Shown here: positions 55,760-64,000 of the stretch, piece by piece
How the letters are laid out: the number at the start of each line of letters is the position of its first letter
How positions within the stretch are numbered: position 1 is the stretch's first letter
Source: Rhabditoides inermis
Lineage: Eukaryota; Nematoda; Chromadorea; Rhabditida; Rhabditidae
Assembly: GCA_963966185.1 (NCBI GenBank)
Contig: CAWZYM010000149.1
Span: 324,001-388,000 of the forward strand
DNA: 64,000 nucleotides
Reading direction: 5' to 3'
Position numbers and translations under genes: made by a program
The notes under the pieces: model-generated
Databases searched by the model: none
What the model saw: only the letters and a program-made list of their open reading frames with translations
What the model was told of the DNA's origin: nothing

Positions 55760-58040
55760 TCACACTCGAATGTCAATCTGACGCAATGCTAAGATATGCT
55801 CACTAATCGGCGTCACCTTAGTCTCTTTTCTCATCATTCGAATGGAGGTGACATTGTTGAGGGTATTCCTGTCCTTGTACGTGCTGTATGCTCGTGTCTC
55901 GCTCATTTCTGGCTGCCACCGCGCGCCGAGGTAGCGCCTCCGAATGTAGAACTGGTACGGGAGCACAAAGTAGATGGTGAGCAGCGGGTCCCACACGGTC
56001 ACTGCTGAAAACAGATCGTTTGGAAATGTTCCACTCTTTTTAGTGTTTTTAGTTCAATGTAAACATAATTCGAACGATTTTTTAACGACGAAAATAGAGG
56101 TACGAAAATTGTACACAGATAAAAACGGGATACAAACGTATGCGCATGTTTACAATAAAAGCATAGTTGCTCTGACCTGGAGCCGCGCTGAAAATGAGGT
56201 ATTCGGAGAGCAGGTTACGGTAGACGCCTCCCTGCAACACACATGGAAAATACATCATACATTACGCATGGTTTTGTTCACAACATCTTTTAGGACCCAA
56301 ACAGAATAAAAGAGTGCACACCTGTGAGAGTAGGTAGAATACGATAGGAGGAAAGGCGTAGATGAAAGGAAACGCGGCTTGGATGGTGAGCGCCTGAAAG
56401 TGTAGAGATTTATAGATTTCATAAATCCATATTTTTGTGTGTACCAATGTACCAATGCAAAATACTAAACCAAAAAGATTTCACGCACCTTGATTAGTCG
56501 CTCGAACGCCGTTTTGGTCTCGCCACTCACAATGTGCGCCCCGCTGTCGAGCATTCTGTAGAAGTGACAATCAACTTTCATTGAATTATGTCTATGTGAA
56601 AACTAACCAAATGATGACAATTGAAAAAGTCTCACTTGTAAATTTTGTATCGGCAGAACAGCATTATCCCGTAGAGAATTATGAGAAGGAAAGTGATCGA
56701 GAAGATGTTCACAACGATCTGCATTTCACAAGATTGTTTATGTTGTTGTTGTTATTTTGTCAGTAGCTTTTAACGTTAGTATCAGTAGTAGAGTAACATA
56801 TTGCATATAGTTCTTTCCAGACAAAAATACGGTATGCATATATATGTATTTGATCACCTAATTTGTTTTAGTTCTTTTGTTTCACTAAAATCAAGCTTTG
56901 AATTGCGGAAATTTGCGGAAATTGAGACAGTGACAACACTTTACAATAGCTCGTTTTCCTTTAGCAGTCTGTTTTGAGTCACTTTGTTTTGTCGCGAGCG
57001 ACAGACACGTGGTCATATGAAGGTAATTTCGCGCACGTGCCTCAAGCAGTCAAGATTTTGATGCATCACTACATGTCCCACTTTTTCCCGTTTACCATGT
57101 GTTTTCCGCGTCAGAAAAAAACATTGCGGAAAAAAGGGAAATGTAGTGATGGAATGAAGGCAGCATGAATGGAATAGGAACACACACTGACCGCGGGATG
57201 GTGGACGTTGCTGATGCCGGAGTAGTTGCCGTACCCACTCAGGTCGTACCCCGGCAGTTCATCTCGGATCGACGCGTACAGGACAGTGTAGTCCGTGTCG
57301 TACAGCACTTCGATCATCTGAACGGAAGATTGTATGGTATGTACATATGTAATAATGAGATGTTGTGCTCCGTGCATTGCAGATTAACAGAAATTTGCAT
57401 ACAGAAAACCTTGATTTTTGAAAACCAATATAAACGTTTTCATGAAAAGACCTTTGATTATCATTAAAAAAAAACATTTCGGTTCATGATTTTGTCTTTT
57501 ACGAGGCAAGTTATACCCAAAAACGTAAATCGCGCTCTAAAATGACTTTCTTAACATAAACTACGTGTATTTTTCTATATATGTCATGACTTGCTCCGCA
57601 GCAAAAAATGATCATAGACAACATTGATCAGTAGACCAAGAGCTTTCGAAATATGCCTTCAGATTAAAAATCCGAGCGGCGGACCTGAGCAACTTCCCTT
57701 GTAAGATGTTAATGGTTGAAATGAATTACGTGAAACGTATCACAATGAATTTTTGTAGGTACACTTATCGTCGCTATGTTCTTTGATGATTTCAAGAAAG
57801 CACCTACACGTCCGGAAATTGTGATGATTTCACGCACTATGATTCCTCCCTCCACTATACACTGCTGCGATGTGTGCTATGCACCAAAATAGTAATTTAG
57901 TGATCATGTGTGCCGCAATCGGACTAATGAACAACAAAAAGTACCATCATCGCAAACGGATAGATGTACACACAGCAACAGATCGATGCTGCGATCACAG
58001 GAGTTATGTTGATCTCGGAGTAGCGAAGCATCACGTATCT

Positions 58041-58088
<48 letters not shown>

Positions 58089-60830
58089 CTCGTACCTGTA
58101 CATAAACGATACGGCGATGGCGTAGAAGCTCACCATAGCGCTGTGCTCCATAAATCCAAATGCAGCTGAATCAAAGTTGTATTTATTTGTCGACAACTTT
58201 CAAAATGCCTTATGATTCATGTAGTCCGTTTCAAACTGATTTCGAAAACGTCGATGAGGATAACATAACGGCATGACGCTCAAATTTCCAACTAGTTTGC
58301 ATTTCGACCACATTGCGCTCAAAATTCCAAACTAAATTACGATGCGATTGCCTTTCAACGCCTTCGGATATAGAGAATGATGCCTGCTCACCTTTGACCC
58401 ACCACGGTCCGAGACGCGCCACCGGTCCGAGAGATATGTAGATGAGCGTGCGGTGAGTGGGGATCATCCTGAAGAGGGGATGGTTCGGGATGTGAGAGAG
58501 TGATTCTGTCCTAGCACGTTACTGGGAAATCCAACTGGAAATGGATGCTCCAAGAAAAAAGTGGACGTTCCAGTGCAAAAGAAGAAAAATGGAGTAACGT
58601 GTTATGATGAAACGCTGGATAAAAGGAAAAAAGGTGATACTTTATGTGGGGGTTTTTTCGACTGTGATATTCATTTTTATTTGAATATTTCATTCACCAC
58701 GTACATGGAGACCGTACAACCATTGATGATGATTAGTATTGAATGATTGAATGCTGTGCCGTGTGCCCACCTGAGTTGCAGCAGACCGGACGAGGCGGCG
58801 AAACACAGCTGCGACACACACGTGAATGCGAGAAACACTCTGCAATAGTGCAATAGTTTGTAGTTTGTGTTTTGTGTGATTCTAGTCCTCTCTGCGGTTT
58901 GCGGTGTTTTTATTTGCGAACAAGAAGCGAGAACGTATCGCTGTCCATTGTGATTAGATGAGATACGGCTAGGGATGTCGAGGGAGCGTGGCTTAGATGG
59001 CACAATTTTTCCGGCATCATGCCGTTTCAAGTGAGGCACACCGTTGAAATCGTCGCGAAAAGTTACATCTAGTAGTGCTATTCCCGAAAGACGGCGTTTT
59101 GCCTAGTCACACATTATTATACATAAACTATATTCTGTAAGCCAAAAAGTGGGCGGAGCCTAACCTTTCTGACCCTTTCTTTCTCTGTCTGATTTCTGTG
59201 CCGCGCGCGCACCAAACCGCGCGCTTTAGTTGCGCATATCTCGAAAACGCATCAAGATATTGAAACAAATTAAACAATATTGTTATAGTAATATATTCAA
59301 CTTTGTTTTGAACTACAGTATGTCTCATTTGATCAACTTTGAAAATGTTTCTGACATTGCTAGATACGGCGTGTGCATGCGTGTGCATGACAAACATCAA
59401 GCAGGAAGTTGCTTATTGGAGAAGTGGTTGGCGTGCGAAATGTGAAAATAGGATTTGCAATTCGTGATCATGATTTAGTAAAACGTATGCAGTCTCAGCA
59501 TGAGAAAAAAAGCAGATGATATGTATGTATTTTCCTTTAAAGATACAGGGGCCTATACAAATAGCATGCTGATCGTAAATTTTCAAATTTCGCGCGTTTC
59601 TCTGCTTGGCAAGAAAACACACTGGGATAACTTGTTGTTCCAGTTGAAAAGTGGGTCGAAATCACGTCACGTGGAAAACTACACAAAAAAAATGCGGGTG
59701 CGGTGGTAATCAAACCCGGGTTAGTCACATCCGCAGCCGCGCATGCTATCCACAATGACAATACCATTGGGGATAGTTGCGGGATAAATATTGAGTGCGG
59801 TAGATATACTCAAGACACGCGCAGCTATCGACACAAACCGGGTTTGATAGTAGGAAGGAAGTGCACATGGAAGAAGCTGCTGGGCTAGGAAGAAGCTACT
59901 CATGCCGGAGTTGCACCGCATGAGGAAGGAGTTGCACATTGACCAGTTTAGTAAAAGAGTAGCATTTTTGCACAATGTTTGACACAGAAGGGTGTTTTCG
60001 ACCGTATTGGATCGAATAGAGAAGCATGAAAATGTACCAGCCGGAGATCTGCATTTACTAGTGATCTGATGTTTAGCTCATATCGAGGATTGATGCACTT
60101 TTATGGTACTAACAAAGATCATACAGCTGATGATACTGTAATATATGCGAAAGACACATCGCACTACTCATGTAGGCTGATCAATGTACTGTTTCCGTGC
60201 CTACACCCTTATGTCTACTGGCTTAATATCTATATCTCAATATACATTTTAGAAGGCTGTAGTATTAGAATTTCTTTGTATATGGTATTGTGAACATTCA
60301 ATACATCATAAAGATAAGATATGCATACTTATGCTATGTTTCGACACTACTAAAATAGTTCAAAAGCAAGTTCTTCCCTTAGTAGTGTAGCTCCTTCCAG
60401 AGCAGCTACCACCATGTGCTCTTCTATCCTCCTATCCCGGGTTTGCTATGTTTTTCAAGCGGGAATTTGAAAATCTGCGACCAGAGTTGCCGATGAGCGT
60501 TTCTCGATCACGATGAACCTTTGTTTCTCCGTTCCAATTTAAGTTTGTTTGTGTTTTTGTGCACTACAAATCATCAAAAATGGTTTAAAATAGGCCACTG
60601 TATCTTTTTTCCAAGATCAAGCATGAAATGTTTGACATTGCGCTGGATTAAGTGAACTCACAGTAATAGTTGCTGTGAAACGTACGCATGAAACTTACAC
60701 ACCTGTACGTTTTCAAATACTTTGGCGACGCGACGACAATGAGAAAGAGTAGGAGGGCATTGAGGGAGACTCCCAGAATGGACTGGATCGAGTAGTACAG
60801 GCGGAAGGTCAGGTCAAGCGTCTCGAACAT
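55760..60830 (-). CDS. Srd-like 7TM chemoreceptor, gene F
   Basis: Eleven exons: 60703-60830, 58771-58839, 58392-58468, 58096-58165, 57945-58038, 57192-57317, 56636-56718, 56489-56555, 56322-56393, 56177-56231, 55760-56004. They join in one frame to 361 residues. TM1 SILGVSLNALLLFLIVVASP with YLKTYR; TM2 FLAFTCVSQLCFAASSGLL; then IPTHRTLIYISLGPVARLGP, which resembles the GPC region of Srd receptors; TM3 SAMVSFYAIAVSFMYRYVML; TM4 CCCVYIYPFAMM; loop with GNYSGIS; TM5 SITFLLIILYGIMLFCRYK; TM6 LTIQAAFPFIYAFPPIVFYL; TM7 [17 protein letters not shown]. The tail is long and basic. The first intron is 1.9 kb and contains unexplained sequence. Complete sensory GPCR; ligand unknown. Confidence 0.85.
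58042..58090. repeat. (CT)n tract filling a short intron of gene F
   Basis: The 57-bp intron 58039-58095 is almost entirely this tract: GA on the coding strand, between donor gtacgag and acceptor gattgcag. Confidence 0.95.
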
Positions 60831-61099
60831 CTGCACAAAAAATAATTCTCGAGTGAACGCGAAAAAACACAGTTTTTAGGTACGACACACGTGTACGCGT
60901 GAACAGTTCTGAAGATTGAATCAGAGGAAGACAAATATAACACAGACGCATAGTGTTTCGAGCGAGGTAGATCGAATACTTTCTCTCTGGGCGTATGCGC
61001 TATAGCATTTGCAATTATTACACATTTAATAAATTGTCTCATTTGATATTGGATGCGAGGATGCGTCAATGCGTTTTCTCTGACATCCTCCCACATCAT

Positions 61100-61126
61100 T
61101 CTCTCTCTCTCTCTCTCTTTTTTTTC

Positions 61127-61171
<45 letters not shown>
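61100..61171. repeat. (CT)n tract 5' of gene F
   Basis: Two CT blocks split by a T run. The intergenic space 60840-62150 holds this and the next tract; I see no exon in it. Confidence 0.95.
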
Positions 61172-61175
<4 letters not shown>

Positions 61176-61662
61176 TCCTACTTAACGGGTAGATTCATTT
61201 TCACGGGTGTCGTGGGAGCGACAAAAAACGCAAAAGAAAATTGGTTCAACCTGAACGCACACGAAATGAAGAACCTTTCCTGACACCAACTTCGCGTTGT
61301 TTATCGCGTTTTATGTGAAAAATGACATTTGACTGAACATTTTCTTAATAAAACGACAAGATTCATACATGTTTACACGACATTTTATACACTATAAAAT
61401 ATGCCTACATACATTCAATTCAGCTAAACCTTTGCCTCTCTGTTTTCCACTATACCGGCGTTGCCTTTGTAATCCACCGGTAGTAATTCCTAATTGCTTC
61501 TAGGGCTTTAGCAATCCAGCACACACTTTAGCGGTCCAGCAATCTGACAAATTACATCGAGCTTACAGTAGGACGTCAAAAATAGCATCACTATTTATCA
61601 CTAAACAACCCTGAGAGAGCGAGGTATACGTTGAATAGTTCATTTGGGGAGGTGTCTGGAAA

Positions 61663-61800
61663 GGGGAGGAGAGGGAGAGAGAGGGAGGGAGAGGGAGGGA
61701 GAGGGAGGGAGAGGGAGGGAGAGGGAGAGAGAGAGGGAGAGAGAGGGAGAGAAAGAGAGAGAAAGAGAGATAGAGATAGAAAGAGAGAGAGAGCGAGAGC
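61663..61800. repeat. GGGA/GA-rich tract
   Basis: Purine repeat of gagggagg and gaga units. Arg/Glu and Ser/Leu/Pro frames across it are artefacts. Confidence 0.95.
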
Positions 61801-62150
61801 GGGAGCCAATATTGACGGGTTAGCGATGTGCATAGAAAGCAAACATACAATAGGACGTGATCTCATTATTAATTTAATATAATTCTCCAAGAATGTTTTT
61901 CGTACTGTTGAAAGACACTAAACATTAAACATTCTATCACTCATGAGGAATCTACACGTCTCGTTTCAAAGATGAAATTATTTTTCTTCACTCTTTGGCA
62001 ATTAGGAAAAGACGTCAGACATCACGATACCACGACACTCACTGCATAATAGAATAACCTAAGTTACAAATATTGTCGATCGTAGTGCAGTAGTGTATTG
62101 TAGTGTCGTGGTCGTGGTGTCTGGTGTCATTTCCTAATCACCCACATTTT

Positions 62151-62320
62151 CTACCAGGTGAGTGGTCGGTTGTGGCTGCGACTGGGAGTCAAGGTCTGCA
62201 ATTCGACTTCTCGCTGCACGACACTGGCCCGCAAGTGAACCTGGTACGGACGCACAAAGTAGATGGTGAGCAGCGGGTCCCATACTACGATGGCTGAAAG
62301 AAGACATTGGGTGAGAGAGG

Positions 62321-62370
<50 letters not shown>

Positions 62371-62374
62371 GAGA

Positions 62375-62426
<52 letters not shown>

Positions 62427-62823
62427 AGCTTGCGTTGGTTGGATACTGAATCTAAATTGGCAACAGTGGTCACGTCCAGATTTTTCTGACTTATAAAAAG
62501 CGATTTGGGAAACTACTGGAAAACAAAAATAGAAAAGTCAGACGATGAATAATTTTCACGAAACAATTATCGAATGGATGTAACAAGCTTGTTATTTGTG
62601 AAAAAGCTCAGAAATAAAATAAAAAAGTTAGTGTTTGACAAACCGGATGCCGTAGTGAACATGAGATACTCGCTGATGGTGTTTTGGTAGACGCCGGACT
62701 GGGAGAGACAGTACAGAGCGATGGCCGGGAAGGCATAGAAGAACGGAAGAGCAGCCTGGATGGTGAGAGCCTGCAAGGATGGGTCAATGATGGTCAGAGG
62801 GTACCACGCTGATTGCGAGAGAG

Positions 62824-62870
<47 letters not shown>

Positions 62871-63884
62871 GAGGGGAAGAAGAGAGTGAGTAGCGCACTT
62901 TGATCAGCCTCACAAACGCGTTCTTCGTCTCGCCACTGACGATTCGCACGCCACTGTCCAGCATTCTGAAGGATGTCATGTAAATAGATGTAGAACAGTG
63001 ATACGATGAACTCACTGATAGATTTTCCATCGGCAGAATAGCATCAGACAATAGAGTGGTATCGCATTCACAGTGATCGCTCCCACATTCAGAACAATCT
63101 GCAAAACTATGTGTTTGATTAGACTAATTTCGCTTTGCATTCGCTTTTCCCCTTTTACGAAAGCCGTGTGCTAATCTTCTAAATGAGTCAACATGTGTAT
63201 GTTACACCAGACACCACAACACCAAACTATTTCTGTAAAACATTGTCATGGGGTTTGGTGTCTGGCAACTTTCTTAATTGCCAAAAATTTATCTAGTAAA
63301 GGTTAGAAAGAATGACCTCGCGTTTCTTTGTAAATGGCCGTACGTCGCACGTCATCCGCCACCCAAATCGAGTGCCCATACACAACAACACAAGCATTTC
63401 CATGAAGCAGACAATCAGGTAAATTGACTACGCAAATCCACGTTTCAACTGTTTACTACTATTTGAACTAACTGAATTACTTCGTTAGCAGCAACAGTTA
63501 AAAACAGTGGAAAATGCGTGTTAACGATATGGCGTTTTTAGGGTAGGGATAAACCGATAAACGGTGAAAAAAATGAAATAATAATCACCAGTGGATCGTA
63601 GATGTTGTTGATTCCGGTGTAGTTACCGTACCGCCGGAGATCGTAGTTTGGATGCTGTAGCATTGTAGCATTGTACAGGTGTTCATAGTCAGTGGGATAG
63701 AAGATGATAGGGATCTGAAATATGTTGTTTCCGTACGTTTTCCAGTTTTACAATTAGTTAATGTTGATTAAATTTAATATAAATACTCACAATGACAAGA
63801 ACTGCGTATGAGTACACACATAAACATAGAACGAGTGCTCTTTTTGGATTAATCACAATATCGGGGTATCGCAGCATTATGAAC
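62151..63884 (-). CDS. Srd-like 7TM chemoreceptor, gene G (5' part beyond window)
   Basis: Exons 63791-63884, 63589-63714, 63016-63098, 62899-62965, 62644-62770, 62151-62293 continue gene F's pattern with equal exon sizes and phases. Sequence: [20 protein letters not shown] (TM3-4), [20 protein letters not shown] loop with glycosylation sites, [20 protein letters not shown] (TM5), [40 protein letters not shown] (TM6), [18 protein letters not shown] (TM7). Gene F has an intron after YLLSQ; gene G does not ([11 protein letters not shown] runs through). TM1-TM3 exons lie beyond base 64000. Tandem paralogue of gene F. Confidence 0.85.
62310..62424. repeat. (GA)n tract in gene G last intron
   Basis: Starts about 15 bases from the splice acceptor (62294-62296). 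The coding strand shows CT. Confidence 0.95.
62817..62880. repeat. (GA)n tract in gene G intron
   Basis: Lies in the intron 62771-62898, about 17 bases from the donor. Confidence 0.95.
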
Positions 63885-64000
63885 CTGTAAATATGTTAAT
63901 TTATCAATCACTACCAGGATCAACAATGTGAAGGAATACCTCTACAGTGTGATAACCTGTAAGTGTAATACAAGTTGTGAAGGGGAGAAAATGAAAATCA

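Overview
The window looks like a nematode nuclear genome segment, probably from a free-living rhabditid or diplogastrid type of worm. The evidence is nematode-restricted families (Str-like and Srd-like 7TM chemoreceptors, a DUF229-like enzyme, a Tc5-like DDE transposase with a C-terminal Cys/His cluster), many 45-100 bp introns with GT-AG ends, and very abundant (GA)n/(CT)n tracts. No bacterial operons or phage genes are visible. All genes are split, so I rebuilt them by reading exons and checking that splice phases agree.

Layout. 1-5.9 kb: 3' part of a globin gene (+) with a Pro-rich tail; its large intron holds two unexplained ORFs. 6.3-7.5 kb: tRNA-derived SINEs. 7.6-11.9 kb: two tandem ORAI-type calcium-channel genes (+). 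12.5-16.0 kb: a DUF229-like gene (+) with two apparent frameshifts. 16.3-17.7 kb: orphan exons. 18.0-25.0 kb: a minus-strand block coding for secreted proteins: a Pro/Tyr-rich protein with a poly-Glu tail, a small Cys-containing protein, a decayed lectin tail, and a C-type-lectin-like gene with a mucin-like linker. 25-34 kb: almost gene-free, with a three-copy GC-rich repeat, a 4 kb near-palindrome, further inverted repeats and trinucleotide tracts. 35.7-51.6 kb: a cluster of four Str-like receptor genes (two intact, one lacking exon 1, one a rearranged pseudogene), with a small secreted helical protein gene and a 1.9 kb 21-bp minisatellite between them. 51.66-53.85 kb: a DNA transposon inserted in the promoter region of the fourth receptor. 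54.0-54.6 kb: a palindrome-rich MITE. 55.8-64 kb: two tandem Srd-like receptor genes (-), the second cut by the window end.

The genes do not form one pathway. They are small lineage-specific duplications (orai x2, str x4, srd x2, lectin tails x2) typical of nematode chromosome arms, reshaped by several transposon families. The points I would follow up first are: an ORAI paralogue with Asn at the pore position equivalent to human Arg91; a MITE that makes up nearly all of a lectin intron whose ancestral length was about 46 bp; a frame-neutral 48-bp intron at the receptor C-terminus; the long palindrome; and the 21-bp minisatellite.
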